This document shows, piece by piece, positions 8,720 to 17,746 of a DNA stretch of 64,000 nucleotides. Numbering within the stretch: the first letter of the stretch is position 1; every line of letters starts with the position of its first letter. Both the position numbers and the translations under genes were made by a program. The notes beneath the pieces are model-generated. The model saw only the letters and a list, made by a program, of their open reading frames with translations, was not told where the DNA came from and ran no database searches. Origin of the DNA: Mycobacterium asiaticum DSM 44297 (GTDB taxonomy: Bacteria > Actinomycetota > Actinomycetes > Mycobacteriales > Mycobacteriaceae); the NCBI RefSeq assembly GCF_000613245.1, contig NZ_HG964938.1, forward strand, positions 404,237-468,236, in the 5' to 3' direction.

Positions 8720-8859
8720 CCGGCTACCCGGGTCTCGGTCTGTGGGGACCTGCCTGCCAGCCCGCGATGCCGGCCCCCCAGGAACCCGACGCCCCGGACG
8801 ACCTTCGGTATCGGAGGCCGCGGCGGCAGCCGAATGGGGTCCGTCGTCGCTTCGACCAT
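8716..8859 (-). pseudogene. 47-codon ORF resembling a cytochrome P450 N-terminus, truncated
   Basis: ATG at 8859 with a strong AAGGGAGG box 5 nt upstream. The first ~34 residues (DPIRLPPRPPIPKVV, then GVGFLGGRHRGL) look like the proline-rich start of a mycobacterial CYP138-type P450. The resemblance stops there, and the frame ends in ATGA overlapping the PolA-like ATG. I read it as the 5' stub of a deleted P450 gene that now supplies the promoter and ribosome site to the PolA-like gene. It could instead be a short leader peptide. The P450 likeness is from recall of family pattern, not alignment. Confidence 0.4.
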
Positions 8860-8973
8860 CGCCGCCTCCCTTCTGCCGACACGTACGCAGACGTACCGGT
8901 GGGCTCAAGATTAGCGGCGGGCCAGATTCCAGATTTTGATTCCAGGGAATGAACGCAGCGGGGCTATCGTTGC

Positions 8974-9033
8974 GCCGAGCGTCACGCCAGCGTGCCGGTC
9001 AGCGTTGAGGGCCAGCTTGGCGTGACGCTCGGC
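8974..9033. repeat. Inverted repeat, 16-bp perfect arms
   Basis: Positions 8974-8989 and 9018-9033 are exact reverse complements (arm GCCGAGCGTCACGCCA), separated by a 28-bp loop. It sits 43 bp before the DUF1684 start. It could form a cruciform or RNA hairpin in the 5' leader, act as a regulator site, or be the scar of a small mobile repeat. There is no T-tract, so it is not a classical terminator. Confidence 0.7.
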
Positions 9034-9076
9034 AGCGTTCGGGCGACTCACTCGTACACGAAGGAGTTCGACAACG

Positions 9077-9856
9077 ATGACTACGGGGACGCATTTAGAG
9101 GCCCAGTCCGAAGCGGACACGTTCGAGGCGGCCTGGGAACGCTGGCACGCCGAGCGGGAAGCCTATTTCCGCGACCCACTGGGTTGGGTGAGCTTGACCG
9201 GCTTGTATTGGCTCACAGAAGAATTCGAGACGGTCGCCGACCTGCCGGGCCGTTGGCGGGCCGACGCGGACGCCGTTGAAGTAGACGGCATCGACGGAGC
9301 CGACCGGCTCGAGCCCGTCGAGGGGGCACCGGGGCTGCTGGTCGACATCGGGGAGCGCCGTGTCGAAGTGATCCGCCGGACGGGCTCCGCCGCCCTGCGG
9401 ATCCACGATCCCAGGTCACCACACCTGCGGCAATACCGCGGCATACCCACCTATCCGCCCAACGAAAATTGGCGCGTGCCAGGCATTTTCAGCTCCTACC
9501 AGCAGCCTGAAACGGTGACCACCGGCGCGGTGGTGGAAGGACTTCGCCACCACCTCAATGCGGTCGGCGTCATCGACTTCGAACTGGCCGGCCTCGCACT
9601 GCGGCTGGTCGCGTTCGGCGGGAAAGACGGTGGGCTGCAAGTGCTGTTCACCGACGCGACCAGCGGTGTCACCACCTACCCCGGTGCGCGGTCGCTCTCG
9701 GTGGCCCTGCCGGACGAGGACGGCAAGGTGACGCTGGACTTCAACCGGGCGTCAAACCTGCCGTGCGCGTTCACCGACTACGCCACCTGCCCGGTGGCCC
9801 CACCGGAGAACCGGCTGCCGGTCGAGGTGGAAGCGGGCGAGAAAAACCCGCGCTGA
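9077..9856 (+). CDS. DUF1684 domain-containing protein
   Basis: 259 aa with AAGGAG about 11 nt before the ATG. The conserved DUF1684 features are present: an opening WERWHAEREAYFRDPLGWVSLTGLYWL, a middle RQYRGIPTYPPNENWRVPGIF, and a C-terminal 'LDFNRASNLPCAFTDYATCPVAPPENRLPVEVEAGEK' type block. No signal peptide is seen. Function is unknown; a carbohydrate-like beta fold has been proposed for the family. It ends 16 bp before the stop of the convergent Ddn-like gene. Confidence 0.9.
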   Translation: MTTGTHLEAQSEADTFEAAWERWHAEREAYFRDPLGWVSLTGLYWLTEEFETVADLPGRWRADADAVEVDGIDGADRLEPVEGAPGLLVDIGERRVEVIRRTGSAALRIHDPRSPHLRQYRGIPTYPPNENWRVPGIFSSYQQPETVTTGAVVEGLRHHLNAVGVIDFELAGLALRLVAFGGKDGGLQVLFTDATSGVTTYPGARSLSVALPDEDGKVTLDFNRASNLPCAFTDYATCPVAPPENRLPVEVEAGEKNPR

Positions 9857-9872
9857 GTTTCGCTGACTAGCG

Positions 9873-10295
9873 CTATTCCAGGACGAAGACCGGGATGAGC
9901 CGATCCGTCTTCGTCTGATACTCCGCGTAGGGCGGGTAGGCCTCGACCGCGAGCTGCCACCACTCCTCGCGTTCGGTTCCCTCGAGTTCGCGCGCAGTCA
10001 GGGTGACCACCTTCTCGCCGTCCTGCAGCGTCACGATCGGGTTCACCTTGAGGTTGAAATACCAGGACGGGTGCGCCGGTGCGCCGCCTTTGGACGCCAC
10101 GATCGCATAGCGGCCGTCTTTCTCGACGCGCATCAGCGGGACGTAACGCTGCTTTCCGGTCTTCGCTCCGGTGATGGTCACCAGGACGACGGGCTTGTCG
10201 AAGATCTCGACGCCGTCGGTGGTGCCCTGCTCCAGGATCTTCTCGGTCTGCTTGCGTACCCAGTCGGTGGGACTCAGTTCGATTTGATCAGCCAT
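9873..10295 (-). CDS. Ddn-like deazaflavin (F420)-dependent nitroreductase family protein
   Basis: 140 aa from the ATG at 10295 (an upstream ATG at 10310 is possible). The split-barrel signature VLVTITGAKTGKQRYVPLM, the 'ASKGGAPAHPSWYFNL' loop and the C-terminal 'YAEYQTKTDRLIPVFVLE' match the mycobacterial Ddn family, which uses reduced F420 to reduce quinones or nitro compounds. Probably a membrane-associated quinone reductase. No partner gene is evident. Confidence 0.9.
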   Translation of the reverse strand: MADQIELSPTDWVRKQTEKILEQGTTDGVEIFDKPVVLVTITGAKTGKQRYVPLMRVEKDGRYAIVASKGGAPAHPSWYFNLKVNPIVTLQDGEKVVTLTARELEGTEREEWWQLAVEAYPPYAEYQTKTDRLIPVFVLE

Positions 10296-10337
10296 ACGAG
10301 TTCTCAACACATCGCCGCACCCGATCCATTCCAGGGT

Positions 10338-12547
10338 TCAGTCCGCCGTCAGCGCGCCGCGCAAAGCCTCCAGCTGGTTGGGTTCGGAATCGCCGGCGTG
10401 CACCGTGACCGAGTGCAGGGTGCCGTTCCACGCGAACGGTGGTTGATAGTCGCCGCTCACCGGCAGGCCGCGGTCGTACCCGAGCGTCACGCGGGTGCCG
10501 CCGTGCTGCCAGACGAATGGCAGGGTGTGTTCGGACGTGGCGGTGGCCACCACGGCGTCGTCGACTACCGCTTCGGCACTCACCCCGGTGGACACCAGGC
10601 GCAGCACGCATCCAACCAGGTGGCGACCAACCGGAAGTGGCTCGTTCGCTTGCACTTTCAAGCTGCCGCCGGGCAGCGCCAGGGTTACGGTGAGCCTGCC
10701 GTCGACGACGTACCCGGCCAGCCCGCCATTGCGGTCGCCGATTGCGAAGAGCACTCCGCTGGGCGCGGAGTCGGCCACGTTGACGTCGGCGATGATCCGG
10801 CCACCGCCGGCCAGCAACGGTATCGCCTCGTCGGACACCGGGCCGGCCTGCGGATAGAGCGTCACCGTCTGGCCGATGGGATATTGCGGTGGTACGAAGG
10901 CCGCCAACCGCCCCACCAGTGAATCCAGCAACGGCAGCACATTATTCGCTTCGGCTTCCGACGACCACTGCCGCTTCAGCCGCTCGAGCACGTCGGGATG
11001 TTCGGCGCCGACGTCGTGCGATTCGGAGAAATCCTCGTCGAGGTTGAACAGCGACCAGGTGTCCTGGTCGAAGTTTCGGCTGCCGGGCAGCAACAAGTCC
11101 TCGTCCATGAGGCCGCTGGAGACGTGATCCGTGGTGGCCTTCCAGCCGTCGACGAAGATGGCCCTCGACCCCAGCATCTCGAAGTACTGCACCGAGCGCG
11201 GATCGGGAGCGGACGGATCGGTGAAGGTGGGCAGCAGGCTGGCGCCCTGCACCGGCGTCTGGGCGATGCCGTCGACCGACTCCGGCGCCGGCACGCCGCA
11301 CGCATCGAGCACTGTGGGCAACAGGTCGATCGCGTGACCGAATTGTGGGCGCACGCCGCCGTCACGAATGTGCTTGGGCCAGTGGGCGATAAACGGAACA
11401 CGGGTCCCGCCGAGCCAGGTGTAGCGCTTCCACAGCCGAAATGGCGTATTGCCGGCCCAGGCCCACCCCCAGGCATAGTGCGGGTAGGTCTCGGTGCCAC
11501 CCCAGTCGTCGAGCAGTGCGAGGTTCTCGGCGAGGTTGTCGCGGATGCGGTGAGTGAACCGGTGTTCGTTGACGGTCCCGGTCACACCACCCTCGGCGCT
11601 GGCCCCGTTGTCCGACAGCACGAAGATCAGCGTATTGTCCAGCTGCCCGATCTGCTCCAGGGCGGCTACCAGGCGGCCGATCTGCGCATCGGTGTGGCTG
11701 AGGAATCCGGCGTACACCTCGTGCATGCGGGCGTACAGTCGCCGCTCGTCCGTGCTCAGGCTGTCCCAGGCCGGTACCCACGACGGCCGGGGTGTCAGCG
11801 CGGTGGTGGCGGGTACGACCCCCGATTCGAGTTGCCGCGCGAAGAGTTGATCGCGCCACCGGTCCCAGCCGTCGTCGAATCGGCCGGCGTATGCGTCGGC
11901 CCACGAGCGGTCCACATGGTGTGGTGAGTGCATGGCGCCGGTGGCGAAGTACAGGAAAACGGCTTACCGGGCGCACCGGCCTGCTGGTTGAGCACCATCC
12001 GGATGGCTTCGTCGGCGAGGTCCTCGGTCAGGTGATAGCCGTCGCGGCGTGGTGCCTCGACAAACGAATTGTCCCGAATCAGTTCGGGCGCCCACTGATT
12101 GGCGTCACCGCGAGGAAAACCGTAGAAGCGTTCGAAGCCCAACCCCAGCGGCCACTGGTCGAACGGACCGGCGTCGGTGCGTTGCCCGCGCGACACCAGA
12201 TGCCACTTGCCCACGGCAAGAGTGCTCCAACCGGCGTCGCGTAGCAACCGCGGTAACGCGGCCGCCGAGCGGGGCAGGCGGGCGGTGTATCCCGGGTGTG
12301 ACGTGGGCAGGTCGGCCAGAAAGCCCATGCCCACCGCGTGGTGGTTGCGGCCGGTCAACAACGCCGCCCGAGTGGGTGAACACAGGGCGGTCACGTGAAA
12401 CCGGTTGTAGCGCAAGCCATCCGAAGCTAGCCGGTCGATGGTGGGTGTCGCGATATCCGAACCGTAGCAACCGAATTGGGCAAAGCCGAGATCGTCGAGC
12501 ACGATCACCACGACGTTGGGCGCGTCCGTCGGTGGGGTGGGACTCAC
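10338..12547 (-). pseudogene. Arylsulfatase with a single-base frameshift
   Basis: Two overlapping frames make one family-length sulfatase. The 5' part starts at the GTG at 12547 (GGAGG upstream) and carries VLDDLGFAQFGCYG plus the formylglycine motif CSPTRAALLTGR, where Cys is converted to the catalytic residue. It is read to about position 11960, where it should continue FLYFATGAMHSPHH but shifts. The 3' part, from about 11955, has VLSDNGAS and the rest to the stop. Adding one base in the A-run at 11956-11959 restores a 737-codon gene. Either a real inactivation or a homopolymer sequencing error. The role would be sulfate ester hydrolysis. A perfect 18-bp palindrome precedes it. Confidence 0.85.
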
Positions 12548-12574
12548 GCGGATCCTCCATGGGACGTCGGGCGC

Positions 12575-12592
12575 TGTAGTCGTGCGACTACA
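12575..12592. promoter_or_regulatory. 18-bp palindrome, candidate repressor operator
   Basis: Arms TGTAGTCG and CGACTACA flank a central TG, a perfect dyad. It is 28 bp upstream of the sulfatase GTG and 156 bp upstream of the divergent SHOCT gene. The position suits an operator overlapping the sulfatase promoter. The regulator is not identified. Confidence 0.55.
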
Positions 12593-12747
12593 ACTCGCCG
12601 TCAACCCTATGGACTGCCCGTGTGCCGCACAAGACTTTGCGGCGCCGGTGGTTTTTACTGACGCCCGCGCGGGGTATTCGACCCGAGCCGGGTCCAGGCA
12701 GCTTCAGTAAGCTGAATCCGGTATCCCCGACGAAAGACTCGCAACTG

Positions 12748-13488
12748 ATGAAGGCAACTGTCACCCCCGAGGCGGAGATCGCCGTCACCGAGATCGCGCA
12801 GCGCCACGGCATCTCGCGGGAGGCGGTGCTGGCGTTGCTGTTCGCCCTGCACGCCGGTGGCGGTGCCATGGCACAGTTCAACATCCCCGAGCTCGGCGGG
12901 TCGGGTCAGTGGATGCGGGGCGGAATGACGATGGTCGGCAACATGTTCGACAACGCGCTGAAAGCGCGCGTCGATGCGCTGTGCAACGAATTGTCCCAAC
13001 TGCTTTCGTCGGCCACCGTGTTCGCCGCCCCCAGCGGCCAAGTCCAGGCTCAGGGTTTCACCTCCGGCAACTGGTGGCCGGCCGATCTGGGCGTGCCCAG
13101 TTCGTCGGGCGGGCAGAACAGTGCGCGGTATGCGATCTTCCCCGGCACTCGCCGGCTGGCGATACAGGTCAACGGTGTCACGAGAGTTTTCGACACCGGT
13201 GAGCATCACATCACCGGCGTACAGCAGCAACAGAGCGGCGGGGCCGGGTCGGTCACTTTCACCAGCCAGTTCGGCACCTTCGACGTCTCGAGCCTGCACG
13301 AGCTCGGGGCACAGCAGGTCGCCGAAACACCCACCGCCGCACCCGCGCCGCAACAGCAGGCCGGCCGCTCCGGGGACGCCACCGACATCGTTGCGGCCAT
13401 CGAGTCCCTGGCCGGGCTGCACGAGCGGGGCATCCTGTCCGACGAGGAGTTCGCGGCCAAGAAGGCCGAACTGCTGGGCCGACTCTGA
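12748..13488 (+). CDS. SHOCT domain protein
   Basis: 246 aa from the ATG at 12748; only a weak ribosome site precedes it. Residues 1-45 look like a short helical, DNA-binding-like head (AEIAVTEIAQRHGISREAVLALL). The middle region is rich in Gly, Ser, Phe and Trp and beta-like (GNWWPADLG, GTRRLAIQVNGVTRVFDTGEHHITGVQQQ). The last ~35 residues are a SHOCT motif (IESLAGLHERGILSDEEFAAKKAELLGRL), which usually promotes oligomerisation. Function unknown. It is divergent from the sulfatase gene. Confidence 0.8.
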   Translation: MKATVTPEAEIAVTEIAQRHGISREAVLALLFALHAGGGAMAQFNIPELGGSGQWMRGGMTMVGNMFDNALKARVDALCNELSQLLSSATVFAAPSGQVQAQGFTSGNWWPADLGVPSSSGGQNSARYAIFPGTRRLAIQVNGVTRVFDTGEHHITGVQQQQSGGAGSVTFTSQFGTFDVSSLHELGAQQVAETPTAAPAPQQQAGRSGDATDIVAAIESLAGLHERGILSDEEFAAKKAELLGRL

Positions 13489-13538
13489 CGCTCGGAGTCC
13501 GGGGAATAGGGCTGTGAGTCCGCTGTGTTCCACCGCAC

Positions 13539-13964
13539 ATGAAATCTCTCACCGAAGCCGAACGTGAAGCGTTTCTCACCGACAAGCACGTCGCGGTGCT
13601 CTCGATCGACTCCGGCGGAGGCCGCCCGCCGGCCAGCGCGCCGATCTGGTACGACTACGCCGACGGGCTCGTTCGCTTCACCACCGGGCCGACGACGCGG
13701 AAGGCCAGGCTCATCGAGCAGGCCGGTGCGGTGACACTCGTTGTGCAACGCGAAGATCCGCCGTACCAGTATGTCGTCGTGGAAGGCACGGTGGTGGACA
13801 CCACGACGCCCGCTCCCGACGACGTGCAGGAGGCGATCGCCATCCGGTACCTCGGCGAAGAGGGCGGACGCGCCTTTGTGCGGAGTCTCGAAGGTCAAGC
13901 GACCGTGATGTTCACCGTTCGCCCGGACCGCTGGCTCACCGCGGACTTCTCCGACGAACTTTGA
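13539..13964 (+). CDS. Pyridoxamine 5'-phosphate oxidase-like (FMN/F420 split-barrel) protein
   Basis: 141 aa. The opening HVAVLSIDSGGGRPPASAPIWYDYADGLVRFTTG and 'TRKARLIEQAGAVTLVVQREDPPYQYVVVEGTV' are the split-barrel fold of the PPOX class. Mycobacterial members bind FMN, F420 or heme. No specific substrate is evident. The gene lies 50 bp after the SHOCT gene and could share its transcript. A short GC hairpin (13973-13984) follows the stop. Confidence 0.85.
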   Translation: MKSLTEAEREAFLTDKHVAVLSIDSGGGRPPASAPIWYDYADGLVRFTTGPTTRKARLIEQAGAVTLVVQREDPPYQYVVVEGTVVDTTTPAPDDVQEAIAIRYLGEEGGRAFVRSLEGQATVMFTVRPDRWLTADFSDEL

Positions 13965-13972
13965 TGTGCAAA

Positions 13973-13984
13973 CCGCCACGGCGG
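13973..13984 (+). terminator. Short GC hairpin after the PPOX gene
   Basis: CCGCC-AC-GGCGG, 9 bp after the stop, flanked by outer GCAAA/TTTGC that could extend the stem loosely. No T-tract. Weak candidate only. Confidence 0.25.
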
Positions 13985-14030
13985 CAGGCAATTTGCGTGT
14001 TAGCGGGCAGCCCGCGGGTATACGGTCGCG

Positions 14031-16076
14031 ATGTCCTCAATGCGGCGCCGCGCCGGCGCGATACCTGAAGACCTGCGCCGGCTGGCCGCGGCGCACGGGG
14101 TGGCCACCTCCTACCGCAATGAACGACGCGAACCGGTAGACGTCGACGCGGACGTGGTGGTCCGGGTGCTGGGTCTGCTGGATGTCGAGGCGGCCACCGA
14201 CGAGGACCGGCGCCGCGAGCTGGCCCGGCTCGACGAGCGTGACCGCGCCGGGGTGTTGCCGGCCACCATCGCCGTGCGCACCGGGCAGCCGCGGTCCGTC
14301 CCCGGGGCTCGTCTGCTGGTCGGTGAGGACGGCAGCCAGACCGAGTTGCGCGACGAGCTTCCGGGCGAACTGTCCCCGGGCTGGCACCGGCTGCACACCC
14401 GGGACGGGCAGGAAGTCACCGTGGTGGCCGCCCCGGCTCAGGTGCCGCCGACCCCGGCCACTTGGGGCTGGATGCTGCAGCTTTACGCGCTGCGCTCGGC
14501 CCGCTCCTGGGGCATCGGCGACCTCGGGGACCTCAGAGAGTTCCTGACGTGGACCGCCGCCGAACACGGGGCGGGCGCGGTATTGCTGAACCCGTTGCAC
14601 GCGCCGGGTCCCACCCATCCGGTCCAACCGTCGCCGTACACCCCGTCCAGCCGGCGCTTCGCCAACCCGCTGGCGCTACGCATCGAAGACCTCGACGTCT
14701 ACCGAAGCGCCGACCCCGACACCCGCGCCGAGGTGGATGCGCTGCGGGTGTCGGCTACCACCTCGCGGATCGACCACGATCTGGTCTGGGCCGCCAAGCG
14801 CTCGGCGCTGGAGTTGCTCTGGCGCGTTGCGGGCCGGCCCACCGCGCTGGACGACCCGTCCGCCGCCGACGGCCTGCGCGACTTCGCGACCTACTGCGCA
14901 CTGGCCGAGGTACACGGCGGCCGCTGGACCCGCTGGGCCGATCCGCTACGCGACGTCAACGGAGCGGCTGTGGCGGCGGCGCGCCGAGAGTTGGCTCCTC
15001 GGGTGGCATTTCATGCCTGGGTGCAGCAGCGGTGCGCCGAGCAGCTGGTGGCCCTGCGGCAGGCAGCCCGCGACGCCGGAATGGCGTTGGGTGTGCTGCA
15101 TGACCTCGCCGTAGGCGTGGACCCGGAAGGGGCCGACGCTTGGGCGCTTGCCAACGTACTGGCGACCGGGGTCAGCGTGGGAGCCCCGCCCGACAACTTC
15201 ACCCCACGCGGTCAGGACTGGGGCCTGCCGCCCTGGCGGCCGGATCGGCTAGCCCAAACCGGCTATGCCGCGCTGCGGGAGATGGTCCGGGCCGTACTCG
15301 TCCACGCCGACGGGCTGCGGATCGATCATGTCGCGGGCCTGTGGCGGCTGTGGTGGATTCCACCCGGTGACGGCCCGGACCGGGGCACCTATGTGCACTA
15401 TGACGCCGACGTGATGCTGGCCGTGCTGGCCCTGGAAGCTCACCGGGCCAAGGCCACGGTGGTCGGCGAGGACCTGGGCACCGTGGAACCGGAGGTCACG
15501 CAGGCTTTGGCCGACAACGGGATGCTCGGCTGCGCGGTGTCGTGGTTCACCCGCGACGAGTCCGCGCCCGGCGAACCCCTGCTGCCATCGTCGCGGTGGC
15601 CGTCGAGGGCGGCGGCCAGCCTTTCCACCCACGACCTGCCCACCGCGGCCGGCTTCCTGCGCGGCGAGCACGTTCGGGCGCGCGCCGATCTCGGGCTGCT
15701 TGACGACGTGCCGGCCGAGGAGGCCGCAGCAGCCCGGGAACGCACCGAGTGGTTGGCGCTGCTGCGCTCGGAAAACCTGTTGCCTGCCGAGGCTTCCGCG
15801 GCCGATCCCGACGAGACGTCGATCATCGTGGCGATGCACCGCTTCCTTGCGGCTACCCCGAGCCGACTGAAACTGATCTCACCCTACGACGTACTCGGTG
15901 AGACCCGTCAGCCCAATCTGCCTGGCACAGTTGACGAATACCCCAATTGGCGGCTACCGCTGCCGACAACGCTGGAGGGCCTGCGTGCGGACCCCAGGGT
16001 CGCCGAGATCACCGCCCTGTTCGGCAGGCCCGCTCAATTGTCAGCTGTCGCAGAGGATTCCGCCGGAATGCTGTAA
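14031..16076 (+). CDS. malQ: 4-alpha-glucanotransferase
   Basis: 681 aa, slightly shorter than the ~724 aa of M. tuberculosis MalQ. GH77 features in order: an N-terminal actinobacterial domain (residues ~1-140), WGIGDLGDL, the nucleophile region LRIDHVAGLWRLWW, the acid/base region VVGEDLGTVEPEV, and the transition-state Asp in STHDLPT. It transfers 4-alpha-glucan segments between maltodextrins in the cytoplasm as part of glycogen and maltose recycling. It stands alone on the plus strand. The last 43 bp overlap the convergent anti-sigma-type gene. The start at 14031 lacks a strong ribosome site; a second ATG lies three codons in. Confidence 0.95.
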   Translation: MSSMRRRAGAIPEDLRRLAAAHGVATSYRNERREPVDVDADVVVRVLGLLDVEAATDEDRRRELARLDERDRAGVLPATIAVRTGQPRSVPGARLLVGEDGSQTELRDELPGELSPGWHRLHTRDGQEVTVVAAPAQVPPTPATWGWMLQLYALRSARSWGIGDLGDLREFLTWTAAEHGAGAVLLNPLHAPGPTHPVQPSPYTPSSRRFANPLALRIEDLDVYRSADPDTRAEVDALRVSATTSRIDHDLVWAAKRSALELLWRVAGRPTALDDPSAADGLRDFATYCALAEVHGGRWTRWADPLRDVNGAAVAAARRELAPRVAFHAWVQQRCAEQLVALRQAARDAGMALGVLHDLAVGVDPEGADAWALANVLATGVSVGAPPDNFTPRGQDWGLPPWRPDRLAQTGYAALREMVRAVLVHADGLRIDHVAGLWRLWWIPPGDGPDRGTYVHYDADVMLAVLALEAHRAKATVVGEDLGTVEPEVTQALADNGMLGCAVSWFTRDESAPGEPLLPSSRWPSRAAASLSTHDLPTAAGFLRGEHVRARADLGLLDDVPAEEAAAARERTEWLALLRSENLLPAEASAADPDETSIIVAMHRFLAATPSRLKLISPYDVLGETRQPNLPGTVDEYPNWRLPLPTTLEGLRADPRVAEITALFGRPAQLSAVAEDSAGML

Positions 16077-16492
16077 TTCAGGCAGACGGTGGTGCCGGTG
16101 CTGCGGGCATTGATGGTGCAATGGTCGGCCAGGGTATGCATCAGCATGATGCCCCGGGACGCGAACGGGTCATCCGGGCGACGGCGCACCGGACGATGCC
16201 AGGTTCCCCGGTCGCTGACGCGCACACTGATGGTGTGGGCGGCAGGATCGTAGCTGGCGTACAGGCGCATTCCGCCCACCGCGCGATGGCCGCGGTAGGC
16301 GTGCTCCACGCAGTTGGCCAGTGCTTCGTTCACACTCAGGACGATGTCCTCGCGGATCTCCGCCGGTCCCTGCACCCGCTGTTCGAGCCAGCGGTCGAGG
16401 AAGCGGCGCCACGCCGCCGCCGTCGTGGCGTCGGCCGCACCCGCGCAAGTTAGCCGAACCGGGTCGGCGGCGGTGGATGTCAGGACGCTCAT
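16034..16492 (-). CDS. ATP-binding anti-sigma factor-type (RsbW/HATPase) regulator
   Basis: 152 aa from the ATG at 16492. The GHKL kinase boxes are small but clear: N-box VLSVNEALANCVEHAY (residues ~55-70), G1 box VSDRGTW, and G2 region SRGIMLMHTLADHCTI followed by GTTVCLNY. This is the RsbW/SpoIIAB-like class that binds sigma factors or phosphorylates anti-anti-sigma proteins. No sigma factor or STAS gene is adjacent. It overlaps the 3' end of malQ antisense. Confidence 0.85.
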   Translation of the reverse strand: MSVLTSTAADPVRLTCAGAADATTAAAWRRFLDRWLEQRVQGPAEIREDIVLSVNEALANCVEHAYRGHRAVGGMRLYASYDPAAHTISVRVSDRGTWHRPVRRRPDDPFASRGIMLMHTLADHCTINARSTGTTVCLNYSIPAESSATADN

Positions 16493-16555
16493 AATTCTGG
16501 GGTACCCATCGGCAGGGCCGGCGATAACGTTGTCCGCGTTACTGTTCGGCCACAA

Positions 16556-17029
16556 TCAGTTCTCGGCGACGGCGAGGAAATCCATCGGTCGCGCGTCTCC
16601 GTGCGCCAGGTCGCGATGTGCGACTGCGGTAACCATCGGTGTCCCGTTACGGATCGTCCCGATGATTGCGACTTCGTCGTTGACCGAGAAACCCGAAGTG
16701 TTGCCAATCGGTGCACTTCCACCCTTCGTAATCGCGAGTGTGTCCGGGGTCACGACGTAGGTTTGGACGTAGCCGTCGGAACTGCGCGCCGTCAATGAAC
16801 CGGCTGAGACGGCTACGAGTGTTCCCTCCTGGCTGAGCTGGCCGCCTGCTGGCGGGACCGCACTGGGGGCCGCGGGTCCCTCCTCGGCACTATCCGTAGA
16901 AATAAACAGTGGGCTGCTGAGCAGCGCTGCGAACAACGCCACCACCAGCAAGGATGCCGAAAATGCTGCTGCGCCCACACCGGGGAATGTGGATTTCGGT
17001 GCTGCGCTGAGGCGGTGTCTGGCGCTCAC
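16556..17029 (-). CDS. Exported or membrane-anchored protein, unknown function
   Basis: 157 aa from the GTG at 17029, preceded by AAGGAA. After a short positive N-terminus there is one hydrophobic helix (about residues 17-42, AAAFSASLLVVALFAALL), then an Ala/Pro/Ser linker and a C-terminal beta-rich domain of ~90 residues (LVAVSAGSLTARSSDGYVQTYVVTPDTLAI, VNDEVAIIGTI). The C-terminal part resembles an OB-like exported domain. I do not recognise a named family. It should face the periplasm. It is followed by the anti-sigma-type gene, 63 bp away. Confidence 0.7.
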   Translation of the reverse strand: MSARHRLSAAPKSTFPGVGAAAFSASLLVVALFAALLSSPLFISTDSAEEGPAAPSAVPPAGGQLSQEGTLVAVSAGSLTARSSDGYVQTYVVTPDTLAITKGGSAPIGNTSGFSVNDEVAIIGTIRNGTPMVTAVAHRDLAHGDARPMDFLAVAEN

Positions 17030-17272
17030 GGTCAATTCCTTGCTTTTCCGGTTACACGTCCGACAACTCTTTGCCCGCCATCGAGTCAAGTCGCTGCAAA
17101 CTTTGTTACCCGGCCCGCCCGGGACATAAACCGCTCGCGCGATCGTGGAATATCCCGGCGGCCCTGCCGGTTGACCAGATCGGCGGTGCCGGAGATTCCC
17201 CCGGGTACCACATCAGAACCGTCGCTTCGAGCGACCACTTGCCGAGAGGCGCGAGCCCGGCACCGTCAACTT

Positions 17273-17725
17273 TCAGCGACGATGTGCGCGCAGCTGATAA
17301 AGCCCTTTGGTGGTGGCGACCACGGCCCCGGCCGCGTCGGTGATTACCGCCTCGAGCGTGTAGTCGGCTTTGCCCTTCTCCTCAGCCTCGGCCTGGACGC
17401 GCGCGATGGTGTCCTCGTCGAGCTTGGCCTCGGCACGCAGCGGCGTGGTCGCCATTCCGACGAATGAGATATCGACGTTCTTCACCAGCGGGAAGTACTT
17501 GGCGGCATCGAATGTGGACAACGCGATGATGCCACCGAGGATCTCAGCCACGGTGAACTGGACGCCGGCGTAGATGACACCGAAGTGGTTGCCGTTGCCC
17601 TCAACCGGAACACTGGTCGCGGCGAAACCCCGGCCCGCTTCGATCACCCGCACGCCCATGCGGTCGGCGATCGGAATCGTCGATGCCAGACTCGCATTCA
17701 TCATCTCGACCAGCTGATCCGCCAC
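17273..17725 (-). CDS. Hotdog-fold thioesterase (DUF4442/YiiD C-terminal type)
   Basis: 150 aa. The pattern NGNHFGVIYAGVQFTVAEILGGIIAL matches hotdog thioesterases in which a conserved Asn/His and a Glu on the long helix serve catalysis. The length fits one hotdog domain. It should act on acyl-CoA in the cytoplasm; the substrate is unknown. It lies 21 bp after the stop-to-start gap from the GGDEF gene on the same strand, so the two may be co-transcribed. Confidence 0.8.
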   Translation of the reverse strand: MADQLVEMMNASLASTIPIADRMGVRVIEAGRGFAATSVPVEGNGNHFGVIYAGVQFTVAEILGGIIALSTFDAAKYFPLVKNVDISFVGMATTPLRAEAKLDEDTIARVQAEAEEKGKADYTLEAVITDAAGAVVATTKGLYQLRAHRR

Positions 17726-17746
17726 GCGTCGATGGTCGCATACCGC

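Noticed and set aside
10998..11927. 309-codon plus-strand open frame opposite the sulfatase
   Set aside because: Antisense shadow; the sulfatase motifs are unambiguous on the minus strand.
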